Source of the DNA: Caulobacter sp. S45
GTDB taxonomy: Bacteria > Pseudomonadota > Alphaproteobacteria > Caulobacterales > Caulobacteraceae
Assembly (NCBI RefSeq): GCF_009765965.1
Contig: NZ_LMUL01000014.1
Span: forward strand, 2,443,157 to 2,506,300
Reading direction: 5' to 3'
Length of the DNA: 63,144 nt
Below, piece by piece: positions 20,740 to 30,890 of this stretch. How positions within the stretch are numbered: position 1 is the first letter of the stretch; every line of letters starts with the position of its first letter. Below the pieces are notes generated by a model. That model worked only from the letters and a program-made list of their open reading frames with translations, did no database searches and was not told where the DNA came from. A program made the translations under genes and the position numbers.

Positions 20740-21926
20740 TGCCCCCGCGTACGATTACAGTTCTGGGCTCCACCGGGTCCGTCGGCGTCTCCACCCTGGA
20801 CCTGCTGGATAAGGCCGAGGGGGCCGAGGTTTCGATCCGCGCGCTGACGGCGGGGCGAAACGTCGCACTTCTGGCCGAACAGGCCCTCAAATGGCGTCCC
20901 GAACTCACGGTGATCGCGGACGAAAGCCTGCACAAGGATCTGCAGGATCGGCTGAGCGGAACGGGGCTGAAGACCGCCGCCGGCGCCGATGCGGTAGCCT
21001 CCGCCGGGGTGGGCGTCGAGTGGGTCATGGCCGCCATCGTCGGCGCCGCAGGGCTGCGTCCGACCCTGGCCGCAGCGCGTTCGGGGGCTGTTATCGCCTT
21101 GGCCAATAAGGAAAGTCTGGTCTGCGCTGGTCCCGCCCTGCTCGCCGCCGCCAAGGCCGCTGGCGGCGCCGTGGTGCCGGTCGACAGCGAACACTCCGCC
21201 ATCTTCCAGGTGCTCCAGGCGCCGTGTGCGGACAAGGTGAAGCGGCTGATCCTGACCGCGTCCGGCGGCCCGTTCCGCACCTGGACGCGTCAGCAGATGG
21301 GGGAGGCCACGCGCGAGCAAGCTGTGGCTCATCCGAATTGGGACATGGGCGCCAAGATTTCGGTCGATTCGGCCACCATGATGAACAAAGGCCTCGAGAT
21401 GATCGAGGCCTCGTACCTGTTCGCCATGCCGGAGACCAAGATCGACGTGATCGTGCATCCGCAGTCCGTGGTCCACAGCTTGGTGGAATATAGCGACGGG
21501 TCGACCCTGGCCCAGCTCGGCCCGCCGGACATGCGCGCGCCGATCGCCTGCGCCTATGCGTGGCCCGATCGGCTGCCCTGGCCCGCGCCGGGGCTGGACC
21601 TGGCCGCCGTCGGCTCGCTGACGTTCGAGGCGCCGGACCTGGAGCGCTTCCCGGCGCTTTGCTTGGCGCGCGAAGCCATGCGCAAAGGCGGTGGCGCTCC
21701 GGCGGCCTTCAACGCGGCCAACGAGACGGCCGTGGCGGCCTTCCTCGGCCGTGAGATCGGGTTCCTCGACATCGCCCGCGTGGTCGAGGAGACCCTGCAC
21801 GCCATGGATCGCAGCGGCGAGCTGGTCTCGTCTCGCAACGATCCGGTCGAGGCGGCGATGGATGTGGACGGCGCGGCGCGGAAGGTGGCCTCGGGCTTGC
21901 TCAGTCGGACGGTGTTAGTCCATTGA
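20739..21926 (+). CDS. dxr: 1-deoxy-D-xylulose 5-phosphate reductoisomerase
   Basis: 395 aa from the ATG overlapping the cdsA stop. NADPH-binding [15 protein letters not shown] is at the N-terminus, then [10 protein letters not shown], the metal-binding acidic stretch [10 protein letters not shown], and the flexible-loop region with SASGGPF-type residues ([11 protein letters not shown]). It catalyses the second step of the MEP pathway, supplying isoprenoids, including the UppS substrate encoded two genes upstream. rseP follows after 19 bases. Confidence 0.97.
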   Translation: MPPRTITVLGSTGSVGVSTLDLLDKAEGAEVSIRALTAGRNVALLAEQALKWRPELTVIADESLHKDLQDRLSGTGLKTAAGADAVASAGVGVEWVMAAIVGAAGLRPTLAAARSGAVIALANKESLVCAGPALLAAAKAAGGAVVPVDSEHSAIFQVLQAPCADKVKRLILTASGGPFRTWTRQQMGEATREQAVAHPNWDMGAKISVDSATMMNKGLEMIEASYLFAMPETKIDVIVHPQSVVHSLVEYSDGSTLAQLGPPDMRAPIACAYAWPDRLPWPAPGLDLAAVGSLTFEAPDLERFPALCLAREAMRKGGGAPAAFNAANETAVAAFLGREIGFLDIARVVEETLHAMDRSGELVSSRNDPVEAAMDVDGAARKVASGLLSRTVLVH

Positions 21927-21945
21927 GAATTCCGGGGCCGCAGAC

Positions 21946-23169
21946 ATGATCGCCTTCGCCGTCAACGCCGTGACCTTTGTGGTCCCCTTCCTTTTCGTGC
22001 TCACCCTGGTGGTGACGATCCACGAGCTGGGCCATTTCTGGGTCGCCAGGATGCTGGGCGTGGCGGTGGACCGCTTTTCCATCGGTTTCGGGCCTTCGAT
22101 CGTTCGTTGGACCGATCGGAGCGGGGTGGAATGGCGGGTCGGCTGGATTCCGCTAGGCGGCTACGTACGCTTCAAGGGCGACGGCGACGCCAGCTCCACC
22201 GTCCCGGACGGGGACAGCCTGGCCGATCTGAAACGACGCATCATCCTGGAGCAGGGCGTCGGGGCGGAGAAGCAATACTTCCATTTCAAGCCGGTCTGGG
22301 TTCGGGCGCTGGTGGTGGTGGCGGGGCCGGCGGCGAACTTCCTGCTGTCGATCGCGCTGTTCACCGTCCTGCTTAGCGCTGTGGGCGAGACCATTGTGGC
22401 CCCGCGCGTCGGCGCCGTGGAGCCCAACAGCCCAGCGGCCCGCGCGGGTTTCCATACCGGGGACCTGATCGTCTCGGCGGATGGGCGTCGGGTCTCCGAC
22501 TTCTTCGATTTCAAGTCCTTCGTCACCCTGCGCAGCAACGAGCCGATCCGCTTCGTGGTCCAGCGCGCCGGCCAGAGCGTCGATCTCGTCGCCACGCCTG
22601 AACGCCGCGCGCAGACCGACCCCTTGACCGGCTCGAGCTACAGGATGGGCTTTCTCGGCATCGGCGGCTCGCGGGACCCCCATGACGTCAGCCGGCGCCG
22701 CTACCCGCCCCTACAGGCGGTGGGCAAGGGCGTGGAGCGCACCTGGGGCATCGTCGACACCACGGTGCTGTATCTGAGCCGCCTGGCGACGGGGCGGGAG
22801 TCTGGCGACGCCCTGGGCGGACCGATTCGAATCGCGTCCACGGCGGACGCCGTGGCCAGGGCGGGCTCCGCCGGAGCGCCAAATTTGCAACTGCAGCTGC
22901 TTGGCGGTTTCGTCGCCCTGCTCAGCCTCGCGGCGGCCATCTCGGTCGGGATCGGCTTCATGAATCTGTTGCCCGTCCCCGTGTTGGATGGCGGCCACCT
23001 GGTGTTCTACGCCTACGAGGCTGTGGCCCGGCGACCAATGGCCGCGCGAATTCAGGGGCTCGGTTATCGGCTCGGTCTTGCTTTGCTGTTGGGTTTCATG
23101 CTGTTCGCCACATGGAATGACCTCCAGCGCCTGAACCTGTTCAAAATTTTCGGCAGCCTGTTTTCGTGA
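21946..23169 (+). CDS. rseP: Site-2 intramembrane protease, RseP family
   Basis: 407 aa. The zinc-site HELGH (His26, Glu27, His30) lies in the first membrane helix, and the third ligand motif LLPVPVLDGGHL is near residue 345. A PDZ domain sits between (GAVEPNSPAARAGFHTGDLIVSADG). The enzyme cleaves membrane-bound anti-sigma factors and signal-peptide remnants in the inner membrane. The order dxr-rseP-bamA is conserved in proteobacteria and links it to envelope quality control. Confidence 0.96.
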   Translation: MIAFAVNAVTFVVPFLFVLTLVVTIHELGHFWVARMLGVAVDRFSIGFGPSIVRWTDRSGVEWRVGWIPLGGYVRFKGDGDASSTVPDGDSLADLKRRIILEQGVGAEKQYFHFKPVWVRALVVVAGPAANFLLSIALFTVLLSAVGETIVAPRVGAVEPNSPAARAGFHTGDLIVSADGRRVSDFFDFKSFVTLRSNEPIRFVVQRAGQSVDLVATPERRAQTDPLTGSSYRMGFLGIGGSRDPHDVSRRRYPPLQAVGKGVERTWGIVDTTVLYLSRLATGRESGDALGGPIRIASTADAVARAGSAGAPNLQLQLLGGFVALLSLAAAISVGIGFMNLLPVPVLDGGHLVFYAYEAVARRPMAARIQGLGYRLGLALLLGFMLFATWNDLQRLNLFKIFGSLFS

Positions 23170-23193
23170 CAGCCGACCCCCACGGTATGGTGA

Positions 23194-25680
23194 ATGCTTA
23201 GACCCTTTCCGCGCCGTGTCGCGCTCCTGTCCGGCATGACCCTTCTGTTGGGGTCGAGTACGCTTGCGACCGGCGCTCTGGCCCAGACGGGCAGCCCGCC
23301 GCCGCCGGGTCCGACGGCTGTGCAGAGCCCCAGTCGGCCTTCGCCGGCCCCGGCGGCCGGCAGCACCGCGCCGGATGCTTCCCAGCCCGTGCCGGCTGCC
23401 GCCGATGCGGCGGCCAGCGCCACGCCGCCCCCTCCGCCGCCGAACCAGACCGGTGTGGTGCGGGCGATCCGGGTTCAGGGCAACGAGCGTATCGAGTCCG
23501 ACACCATCGTCTCCTACATGCCGCTGGCGGTAGGCGACACGATCGACGCCGCGCGGATCGACCTCGCCGTCAAGACCCTGTTCCGCACCGACCTGTTTTC
23601 GGACGTGACCGTGACGCTGGACCCGGCGACGGGCCTGCTGACGGTGCACGTGACGGAAAACCCGATCATCAACCGGGTGGTGTTCGAGGGGAACAGCGCC
23701 GAGAGCGACGACAAGCTCCGCGACGAAGTCTCGATCCACCCGCGCAGCATCTTCACCAAGTCCCACGTCCAGCAGGACGTGCAGCGCATCGTGGAGCTGT
23801 ACCGCCGCTCGGGCCGGATTTCCGCGACCGTGTCGCCCAAGATCGTCGAACTGCCGCAAAAGCGCGTCGACCTGGTGTTCGAGATCAAGGAAGGCCCCAA
23901 GACCGGGATCATCCGCGTCAATTTCCTCGGCAACCGAGTGTTCTCCGACAGCGCGTTGCGCGACGTCGTGGTGACCAAGGAAAGCCACTGGTACAAATTC
24001 TTCGCCTCCAACGACAACTACGACCCGGATCGGATCGAGTATGATCGGGAGCAGCTGCGTAAGTACTATTCCAACCGCGGCTACTATGACTTCCGCGTCA
24101 CGTCTTCGATCGCCGAACTGCAGAGCGATCAGCGTAACTTCGCCGTCACCTACACGATGGACGAGGGCGCCAAGTACAAGTTCGGCAAGCTGCGGGTCAC
24201 CACGGACCTGAAGCGGCTGAACGGCAACATCCTGCGCCAGCTGCTTCCGATCAAGGAAGGGCAGGTCTACGCCGGCGACAAGATCGAGCAGTCGGTCGAC
24301 GCCCTGACGTTCGCGGCCGGCGCGGCGGGCTTCGCCTTCGTGGATATCCGTCCGCGCTACACCGCCAACCGCGACACCCATACTGTCGACGTGACCTTCG
24401 ACATCCGCGAGGGGCCGCGCGTCTATGTCGAGCGGATCGATATCGTCGGCAATACCCGCACGCTCGACCCGGTCATCCGCCGCGAGATGCGGATTACCGA
24501 GGGCGACGCCTACAACCGCGTGCTGGTCGACCGCTCCAAGACCGAGGTCAAGCGGCTGGACTTCTTCAAGACCGTCGACGTGACCCAACAACCGGGTTCC
24601 GCCCCCGATAAGACCGTCCTTCAGGTCAAGGTGCAGGAGCAGCCGACCGGCGAACTGTCGGTGGGCGCGGGCTATAGCTCGCTGGACAAGCTGACGGTCG
24701 ATTTCGGCGTCAGCGAACACAACTTCCGCGGCATGGGCCAGGACCTGCGTTTGCGCGCCGATATCGGGTTCCTGACGCAGAGCGTCGACCTGTCCTACAC
24801 CGAGCCGCGCTTCCTCGGACGTGACCTGCGCGCGGGCGTCAGCCTGTTCGACAACCGAACGGACTATTCCCAGTTCACCGGCTTTATTTCCTCCACCGCC
24901 GGGGCCTCGGTCCACCTGCTGTTCCCGCTGAACATCAACGCCAGCTTTGCGCCGCACTACTCCTTGCACCAGGACTCCGTGAGCGCCGACGCCGGGAACT
25001 GCGAAGCCGGCCTGATCTCCATCGTGATCTGCGACCAGCGTGGCGAAAGCCTCACCTCGGCTCCGGGCTACGAACTCAATCTCGATCTGCGTAACGATCC
25101 TCTGCATCCCACGCGCGGCTTCACCGTCGGCTTCAGCCAGGACTTCGCGGGCGTGGGTGGCAACGTGCGCTATTTGAGGACCGACACGAACGTCAACTAC
25201 TACTACGGCTTCACGCCGGCCTGGGTGGTGACCCTGAACGCCGACGTCACCTACATCCACGGCTGGGGCGGGGACTCGATCCGCATCAACGACCGCCTGT
25301 TCAAGGGCGGCAACACCTTCCCCGGCTTCGAGATCGCCGGCATCGGGCCTCGCGACACCGAGTTCGACGAGGCGCTGGGCGGCAATCTTTCCGCCATTGG
25401 GTCGGCCTCGCTGTCGTTCCCGAACTACCTGCCCGAGCAGTACGGCATCCGCACCTCCTACTTCGCCGACGTCGGCACCCTGGGTCTGCTCGATAAGAGC
25501 GTGCTGCGCACCAGCACCTTCATCCGTGACGACTTGGCGCTCCGCGCCTCCACGGGTATCAGCGTATTCTGGACCTCGCCCCTCGGCCCGATCCGTCTCG
25601 ACTTCGCGCAGGTCATCAAGCGCGAGTCCTACGACCGGACGGAAGCCTTCAGATTCTCAACCGCAACGCAGTTCCAATGA
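23194..25680 (+). CDS. bamA: Outer-membrane protein assembly factor BamA
   Basis: 828 aa. A Sec signal peptide (MLRPFPRRVALLSG... to about ALAQ at residue 30) is followed by a Pro/Ala-rich linker of about 55 residues not usual in E. coli BamA. Next come five POTRA repeats (first: IRVQGNERIESDTI) and the C-terminal 16-strand barrel with conserved loop-6-type residues, here in RINDRLFKGGNTFPGFE. The last residue is Phe-Gln rather than a bare aromatic. BamA folds barrels into the outer membrane. The stop overlaps the start of the Skp-like gene. Confidence 0.97.
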   Translation: MLRPFPRRVALLSGMTLLLGSSTLATGALAQTGSPPPPGPTAVQSPSRPSPAPAAGSTAPDASQPVPAAADAAASATPPPPPPNQTGVVRAIRVQGNERIESDTIVSYMPLAVGDTIDAARIDLAVKTLFRTDLFSDVTVTLDPATGLLTVHVTENPIINRVVFEGNSAESDDKLRDEVSIHPRSIFTKSHVQQDVQRIVELYRRSGRISATVSPKIVELPQKRVDLVFEIKEGPKTGIIRVNFLGNRVFSDSALRDVVVTKESHWYKFFASNDNYDPDRIEYDREQLRKYYSNRGYYDFRVTSSIAELQSDQRNFAVTYTMDEGAKYKFGKLRVTTDLKRLNGNILRQLLPIKEGQVYAGDKIEQSVDALTFAAGAAGFAFVDIRPRYTANRDTHTVDVTFDIREGPRVYVERIDIVGNTRTLDPVIRREMRITEGDAYNRVLVDRSKTEVKRLDFFKTVDVTQQPGSAPDKTVLQVKVQEQPTGELSVGAGYSSLDKLTVDFGVSEHNFRGMGQDLRLRADIGFLTQSVDLSYTEPRFLGRDLRAGVSLFDNRTDYSQFTGFISSTAGASVHLLFPLNINASFAPHYSLHQDSVSADAGNCEAGLISIVICDQRGESLTSAPGYELNLDLRNDPLHPTRGFTVGFSQDFAGVGGNVRYLRTDTNVNYYYGFTPAWVVTLNADVTYIHGWGGDSIRINDRLFKGGNTFPGFEIAGIGPRDTEFDEALGGNLSAIGSASLSFPNYLPEQYGIRTSYFADVGTLGLLDKSVLRTSTFIRDDLALRASTGISVFWTSPLGPIRLDFAQVIKRESYDRTEAFRFSTATQFQ

Positions 25681-26324
25681 TCATGAAAAACATCGTCACA
25701 GGGGCCGCTACGGCCGCCCTGATGCTCGCGGCCGCAGCCGGAGCCAACGCTCAATCCAAGAAGAGCGCGACCACCAGCAGCCATACCGCTGCTGCGGCCG
25801 CCGCTCCCGCCGCCAGCGAACCCCCGCTGAACCACGGCCCGGCGATCGCCGGCATCTGCTTCTATTCCAACAACATCGCCATGGGCACCTCGGTCGTGGG
25901 CAAGGCGATGGCCGAGCGCATGCAGCAGCTGCGCGCCCAAGCCGCCGCTGAACTCAGCGCCGAGCAGACCTCGCTGCAGAACGACGAGAAGGCCCTGGCG
26001 GCCAAGCGCTCGACCATGAGCCCGGACCAGTTCGCTCAGCAAGCCCAGCCGATGGGTCAACGCGAGCAGGCCCTGAACCAGAAGGCCGACACGCGCACTC
26101 GCGAGCTTCAAGCCACCTACGCCCACCAGCAGCAGCGCATCGGCGTTGTGGTCGAGCCGATCGTGCGCACCATCTATGAACAGCGCCATTGTTCGGTGCT
26201 GTTGAACGGTGAAGCGGTGATGGCCGGCAACCCCGCCATGGACCTGACGGAAGAAGTGGTGAAGGGCCTGAACGCCAAGATGACCACCATCACCTTCGAC
26301 CGCGAATCCGCACCCGCCCAGTAG
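25677..26324 (+). CDS. Periplasmic OmpH/Skp-like chaperone
   Basis: 215 aa. A signal peptide (KNIVTGAATAALMLAAAAGANAQ) is followed by an Ala-rich linker, then an OmpH-type body with a long helical, Gln-rich middle (about residues 80-165) that would form the coiled tentacle. The start at 25677 overlaps the bamA stop (ATGA); a Met at 25683 is an alternative. Skp-like proteins hold unfolded outer-membrane proteins for BamA, which fits the position between bamA and lpxD. Similarity is at the level of architecture and gene order, with low sequence conservation. Confidence 0.85.
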   Translation: MIMKNIVTGAATAALMLAAAAGANAQSKKSATTSSHTAAAAAAPAASEPPLNHGPAIAGICFYSNNIAMGTSVVGKAMAERMQQLRAQAAAELSAEQTSLQNDEKALAAKRSTMSPDQFAQQAQPMGQREQALNQKADTRTRELQATYAHQQQRIGVVVEPIVRTIYEQRHCSVLLNGEAVMAGNPAMDLTEEVVKGLNAKMTTITFDRESAPAQ

Positions 26325-26339
26325 GCGTCGGCGAGTTAG

Positions 26340-27374
26340 ATGCCTGACTCTAGGTTCTACGAGACGCTCGCACCCGCGAGCGTCTCAGAGCTGGCTTCCC
26401 TGACGGGGGCGGAGCTCGCGGACGCGGCGAGCGGCTCCAGGATCATAACGGCGACGGCGCCGCTGCTCCGGGCGGCCGCGGACGCGATCAGCTTCCTGCT
26501 GGACCGCAAGCACATCGCGGACATGCAGGCCACGGCGGCGGGGGCTTGCTTCATTGCGCCCGCCAACGCCGAGACCGCACCCAAGGGGATGGCGGTGCTT
26601 CTGACCCGCGAACCTCAGGCCGCCTACGCCAAGGCGGCGGGGCGACTGCATCGCCCGCTCCGCCACAAGGCGGGTGGTCCGCCGGTGCATCCCACCGCCG
26701 AGCTCGAGGACGGCGTGATCCTCGGTCACGGCGTGGTGGTCGGTCCTGGCGCCCGGATCGGAGCTGGGACGGAGATCGGCTCCTGCAGCGTCATCGGGCC
26801 GGGGGTCTGCATCGGCCGCGATTGCGTTATCGGCTCCAACGCCGTGATCGGTTTCGCCCTGATCGGCGACCGGGTGCGCATCTTGTCGGGCGCGGTGATC
26901 GGCGAGGCGGGCTTCGGCATCGCCGGCAGCCAGGGCGGCGCGCTGGACATTCCCCAACTCGGCCGGGTGATCCTGCAAGACGGCGTGACGGTCGGCTCTT
27001 GCAGCTGTATCGACCGTGGCGCCTGGGACGACACGGTGATCGGCGAGAACACCAAAATCGACAACCTGGTCCAGATCGCGCACAACTGTCAGATCGGACG
27101 CAGTTGCGTCATCGCCGGCCTTGTCGGGCTGGCGGGGAGCGTGACGGTGGGCGACGGCGCCATGTTCGGCGGCGGGGCGGGCGTTGCGGACCATATCAAT
27201 ATCGGCCCGGGGGCTCGGATCGCCGCTGCTTCGGGGGTCATGCGCGACATCCCCGCTGGGGAGACCTGGTGCGGGGCGCCTGCACGACCGATCCGCACCT
27301 TCATGCGGGAAACGGCCTGGTTGACGCGAAGCGCAGCCGGGAAGAGCGAGACGGCCAAGGATAAAGTAGGATGA
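26340..27374 (+). CDS. lpxD: UDP-3-O-(3-hydroxyacyl)glucosamine N-acyltransferase
   Basis: 344 aa. An N-terminal uridine-binding domain (to about residue 115) is followed by a left-handed beta-helix of hexapeptide repeats ([17 protein letters not shown] and many others). The catalytic His is in [12 protein letters not shown] near residue 247. It adds the N-linked hydroxyacyl chain in lipid A synthesis, after LpxC. It overlaps fabZ by 4 bases (ATGA). Confidence 0.97.
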   Translation: MPDSRFYETLAPASVSELASLTGAELADAASGSRIITATAPLLRAAADAISFLLDRKHIADMQATAAGACFIAPANAETAPKGMAVLLTREPQAAYAKAAGRLHRPLRHKAGGPPVHPTAELEDGVILGHGVVVGPGARIGAGTEIGSCSVIGPGVCIGRDCVIGSNAVIGFALIGDRVRILSGAVIGEAGFGIAGSQGGALDIPQLGRVILQDGVTVGSCSCIDRGAWDDTVIGENTKIDNLVQIAHNCQIGRSCVIAGLVGLAGSVTVGDGAMFGGGAGVADHINIGPGARIAAASGVMRDIPAGETWCGAPARPIRTFMRETAWLTRSAAGKSETAKDKVG

Positions 27375-27862
27375 GCGAGACCGCGCCGGCCGAGGCGCCG
27401 GCGATCGAGGAACCGGCGGTCAACATCGACATGACGGAGATCCTCCGTCGCATTCCTCACCGCTACCCCTTCCTGCTGATCGACCGGGCGGAAGACTACC
27501 GCGCCCACACGTCCATCGTCGGCATCAAGTGCGTGACGATGAACGAGCCCTACTTCCCGGGCCATTTCCCCGGCAATCCGGTGATGCCCGGCGTGTTGAT
27601 CTGCGAGGCCATCGCCCAGACTGGCGCGGTGCTGATGTCCAAGTCGCTCAACGCCGATGTCGAGGGCAAGGCGATCATGTTCATGTCGCTGGACAACGCC
27701 CGCTTTCGCCAGCCGGTGCGGCCAGGGGATGTGCTGCGGATGAAGGTCGAGGTGATCCGCGCCCGCGACGTGGTGTTCAAGTTCCGCGGTCGGGCCTATG
27801 TCGGCGAGAAGGTCGCCGCCGAGTGCGAGTTCGCCGCCATGGTGATCGAGGCTCCCAAGTGA
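27371..27862 (+). CDS. fabZ: 3-hydroxyacyl-ACP dehydratase
   Basis: 163 aa hot-dog fold. The family motifs [13 protein letters not shown] and [20 protein letters not shown] carry the catalytic His and Glu. It dehydrates 3-hydroxyacyl-ACP in fatty-acid elongation, competing with LpxA and LpxD for the same acyl-ACP pool, which explains its place between them. The lpxA GTG start overlaps its stop codon. Confidence 0.97.
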   Translation: MSETAPAEAPAIEEPAVNIDMTEILRRIPHRYPFLLIDRAEDYRAHTSIVGIKCVTMNEPYFPGHFPGNPVMPGVLICEAIAQTGAVLMSKSLNADVEGKAIMFMSLDNARFRQPVRPGDVLRMKVEVIRARDVVFKFRGRAYVGEKVAAECEFAAMVIEAPK

Positions 27863-28647
27863 ATATCCACCCCAGCGCTATCGTCGACGCCAAGGCGCAG
27901 ATCGGCGAGGGCGTGGAGATCGGCCCCTACTGCATCGTCGGGCCGGACGTGGTCCTGCACTCCGGCGTGCGACTGCTGCATCACGTGGTGATCGAAGGCC
28001 ATACCGAGATCGGCGCGGATTGCGTGATCTCCTCGTTCGCCAGTCTTGGCGGTCCGCCTCAGCATCTGGCTCACCGGGGCGAGCCCACCCGGCTGGTGAT
28101 CGGCGCGCGCAACTCCATCCGCGAGCATGTCACCATGAACGCCGGCACCGTCATGGGCGGCGGCGTGACCACGGTGGGCGACGACGGCCTGTTCATGGTC
28201 GGCTCCCACGTGGCGCACGACTGCACGGTCGGCAACCACGTGGTGTTCGCCAACAACGCCACCCTGGGCGGCCATGTCCAGATGGGCGACTACGTGTTTA
28301 TGGGGGGCCTCAGCGCCGTTCACCAGCATACCCGGATCGGCCGCCAGGCCTTCATCGGCGGGCTGGCGGCGGTGACCAAGGACGTGATCCCCTTCGGTTC
28401 GGTCTGGGGCGTCTATGCGCACCTGGAGGGGCTGAACCTGGTGGGCTTGAAGCGCCGAGGTTTCTCCCGCGACCGGATCAAGGACCTTCGCTCCGCCTAT
28501 CGCCTGCTGTTCGCCCACGAGGGCACCTTCCAGGAACGCCTGGAGGACGTCGCGCGGGTGTTCGCCGGCTCGGCGGACGTGCAGGAGATGGTCGACTTCA
28601 TCCGTGCCGACGCGACCCGCCCCATGTGCCTGCCGTCGCCTGAATAG
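27859..28647 (+). CDS. lpxA: UDP-N-acetylglucosamine O-acyltransferase
   Basis: 262 aa from a GTG at 27859 (GTGA overlap with fabZ), the same length as E. coli LpxA. It begins [22 protein letters not shown], with hexapeptide repeats throughout. The catalytic His lies in [15 protein letters not shown] near residue 121, and a C-terminal helical domain follows. It catalyses the first step of lipid A synthesis, adding a 3-hydroxyacyl chain to UDP-GlcNAc. Confidence 0.97.
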   Translation: MNIHPSAIVDAKAQIGEGVEIGPYCIVGPDVVLHSGVRLLHHVVIEGHTEIGADCVISSFASLGGPPQHLAHRGEPTRLVIGARNSIREHVTMNAGTVMGGGVTTVGDDGLFMVGSHVAHDCTVGNHVVFANNATLGGHVQMGDYVFMGGLSAVHQHTRIGRQAFIGGLAAVTKDVIPFGSVWGVYAHLEGLNLVGLKRRGFSRDRIKDLRSAYRLLFAHEGTFQERLEDVARVFAGSADVQEMVDFIRADATRPMCLPSPE

Positions 28648-28677
28648 GCGGCGTACAAGCAACTTCGGAGGAATCGA

Positions 28678-29508
28678 TTGGCTAGTCGCAAGCTCGGCCT
28701 GATCGTTGGGGGCGGCGAGCTGCCCCAGGCGCTCGCGGACGCGTGCATCGCCGCCGGGCGACCTCTGTTCGTGGTCCGGCTCAGGGGCTTCGCCGACGCG
28801 GGCACGTCCCGTTTTCCGAGCGCGGAGATCGGGATCGCCGAACTAGGCCATATCCTCGAGGCTCTAAAGCGTGAGGGTTGCGAGGCCGTCTGCTTCGCCG
28901 GCGAGGTCAAGCGACCGGATTTCTCGGCCCTCAAGCCCGATCTGCGCGGCATGCGCTCCCTGGCGGGGGTAATCGCGGCGGCCCGCAAGGGCGACGACGC
29001 CCTGCTGCGCTTCCTCATGCTCGAATTCGAACGCGAAGGCTTCGTGGTCGAGGGTGCGGAACAGGTTCATGCGGGCCTGACGCTGGGCTCCGGTCCGCTG
29101 GGCGCATGGTCGCCCCGGCCGGAGGACGACGCGGATATGCACCACGCCATCGAGGTCGTGCGCACCTTGGGCCGGCTCGATATCGGTCAGGCGGCGGTGG
29201 TGGTGGACGGGCTCGTGCTCGCGGTGGAGGCGCAGGAGGGCACCGACGCCATGCTCACGCGCTGCGCAGCCCTGCCGGCCAATGTGCTGGGCTCCGACGG
29301 GGCCCGGCGGGGCGTGCTGGTCAAGTGGCCGAAGCCGATCCAGGAACGCCGCGTGGACCTGCCCACTATCGGCGTGCGCACCTTGGAGGGTGCGGCGGCG
29401 GCGGGACTGGCGGGCGTGGTGGGTGAGGCGCGCGGCGTGCTGGTGCTCGACCGCGAGGCGGTGATCGCGGCGGCCGACCGGCTGGGCCTGTTCGTGACGG
29501 GGCTGTGA
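28678..29508 (+). CDS. lpxI: UDP-2,3-diacylglucosamine pyrophosphatase LpxI
   Basis: 276 aa from a TTG start with a strong ribosome-binding site (GGAGG, 7 bases upstream). It opens RKLGLIVGGGELPQALADAC and has GPLGAWSPRPEDDADM in the middle. LpxI replaces E. coli LpxH in alphaproteobacteria and was first characterised in Caulobacter crescentus; it makes lipid X by attacking the alpha phosphate. The order lpxA-lpxI-lpxB is the alphaproteobacterial arrangement. The lpxB GTG overlaps its TGA. Confidence 0.95.
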   Translation: MASRKLGLIVGGGELPQALADACIAAGRPLFVVRLRGFADAGTSRFPSAEIGIAELGHILEALKREGCEAVCFAGEVKRPDFSALKPDLRGMRSLAGVIAAARKGDDALLRFLMLEFEREGFVVEGAEQVHAGLTLGSGPLGAWSPRPEDDADMHHAIEVVRTLGRLDIGQAAVVVDGLVLAVEAQEGTDAMLTRCAALPANVLGSDGARRGVLVKWPKPIQERRVDLPTIGVRTLEGAAAAGLAGVVGEARGVLVLDREAVIAAADRLGLFVTGL

Positions 29509-30698
29509 GCGCCCCATCGCCCGTCGAGCGGCCCCTGACGGTCATGCTGGTCGCCGCCGAGGCGTCCGGCGACATCCTGGGCGCCGACCTAGCCGCCGCC
29601 CTGCGCCGGCGCCTCGGCGAGGGCGTGCGTTTCGTCGGCGTCGGCGGCGGTCGCATGGCGGAGCAGGGGGTGGCCAGCCCCTTCCCGATCGCCGAGCTGT
29701 CGATCCTTGGTCTGTTCGAGGGGCTGCGCGCCTATCCGCGCGTGCGCCGCCGGGTGCGCGACACCGTGGCCCTGGCGCGCCGGGAGCGGCCTGACATCGC
29801 CGTGCTGATCGACTCCTGGGGTTTCACCCTGCGCGTGGCGCGCGGGCTGCGCGAGCTCGACCCCGGCCTGCCGCTGGTGAAGTATGTCGCGCCCCAGGTG
29901 TGGGCGTCACGGCCGGGCCGGGCGAAGACGCTGGCGGCCACGGTGGACCATCTGCTGGCCATCCATACCTTTGACGCCCCCTGGTTCGAGCGTGAGGGGC
30001 TGAAGACCACCTTCGTCGGCAACTCGACCCTGGCGCGTGCGGTGTCGCTGGATGGCGGTCCGCGCTTTCGAGCCCATATCGGCGCGGCGGCGGACGATCC
30101 GATCCTGCTGATCCTGCCCGGCAGCCGGCCCGGCGAGATCGCGCGAATGCTGCCGCCGTTTCGCGAGGCGGCGATGCTGTTGAAGGCGCAGCGCCCGGAC
30201 CTGCGTCTGGTCCTGCCGGTGGCTTCGACCGTGGCCGAGCAGGTGAAGGCGGAGGTCGCGACGTGGCCGCATCCGCCCCTGGTGGTCGAGGGCGACGCCC
30301 TGAAGCTGGACGCCATGGCCGCCGCCACCGTCGCCATGGCCTGCAGCGGCAGCGTGACCACGGAACTGGCCCTGTCCGGTTGTCCGATGGTGGTGGCCTA
30401 TCGGGTCGGGGTGCTGACCCATCAGGTGCTCAAGCGCCTGCTGACCACCCGCTACGCCACCCTGTTCAACATCGCCGCCGGCGAGGCCGTTGCGCCGGAG
30501 CTGATGCAGTACGACTGCACGCCCGAACGGCTGGTGGTGGAGCTGGGCCGCCTGCTGGACGACCCCGCCTTGCGCGCCCGCCAGATCGCCGCTCAGGCCG
30601 CGGCCCTGGAGAAGATGGGGCGCGATCCCACCCTGGTCCCAGCCGAGCGGGCGGCCGATGCGGTGTTGGAGATGTTGGGGCAGAGGGGGCTGGGATAG
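29505..30698 (+). CDS. lpxB: Lipid A disaccharide synthase
   Basis: 397 aa from a GTG overlapping the lpxI stop. The N-terminal GT-B half has VAAEASGDILGADL and FVGVGGGRMAEQG; VKYVAPQVWASRPGR and the C-terminal GSRPGEIARMLPPF and ACSGSVTTELALSG segments bind UDP. It joins lipid X to UDP-2,3-diacylglucosamine at the inner membrane. It ends the lpxD-fabZ-lpxA-lpxI-lpxB run and converges on gltA, with a palindromic repeat between. Confidence 0.96.
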   Translation: MSAPSPVERPLTVMLVAAEASGDILGADLAAALRRRLGEGVRFVGVGGGRMAEQGVASPFPIAELSILGLFEGLRAYPRVRRRVRDTVALARRERPDIAVLIDSWGFTLRVARGLRELDPGLPLVKYVAPQVWASRPGRAKTLAATVDHLLAIHTFDAPWFEREGLKTTFVGNSTLARAVSLDGGPRFRAHIGAAADDPILLILPGSRPGEIARMLPPFREAAMLLKAQRPDLRLVLPVASTVAEQVKAEVATWPHPPLVVEGDALKLDAMAAATVAMACSGSVTTELALSGCPMVVAYRVGVLTHQVLKRLLTTRYATLFNIAAGEAVAPELMQYDCTPERLVVELGRLLDDPALRARQIAAQAAALEKMGRDPTLVPAERAADAVLEMLGQRGLG

Positions 30699-30703
30699 CC
30701 GCG

Positions 30704-30813
30704 CTGCGTGCTTCGAGACGCGGCTTGCGCCGCTCCTCAGCATGATGAAGGTTTTTGCGACCCACTAAGGGCGTCATCCTGAGGTGCCCCAAAGGGGCGC
30801 CTCGAAGGACGCA
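30704..30813. repeat. Palindromic intergenic repeat, copy 2
   Basis: Same architecture as the copy at 9363: outer arms CTGCGTGCTTCGAGACG... and ...CTCGAAGGACGCA, with mini-hairpins GCGGC-TTGC-GCCGC and GCCCC-AAA-GGGGC. The spacer (GAAGGTTTTTGC...) matches the reverse complement of the copy 1 spacer, so this copy is inverted relative to copy 1. It starts 6 bases after the lpxB stop, between convergent lpxB and gltA. Confidence 0.9.
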
Positions 30814-30821
30814 CGAACACC

Positions 30822-30855
30822 CAAACAAAAGGCGCGCCCCGATGGAGCGCGCCTT
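30822..30855 (-). terminator. Rho-independent terminator of gltA
   Basis: On the minus strand AAGGCGCGC, a 9-base loop and GCGCGCCTT (30829-30855) is followed by TTGTTTGGG. The stem of 9 pairs lies about 35 bases after the gltA stop codon. Confidence 0.85.
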
Positions 30856-30890
30856 CCTGTAGTTCCAGGTTAGAAACGAAAGCCGAAGCC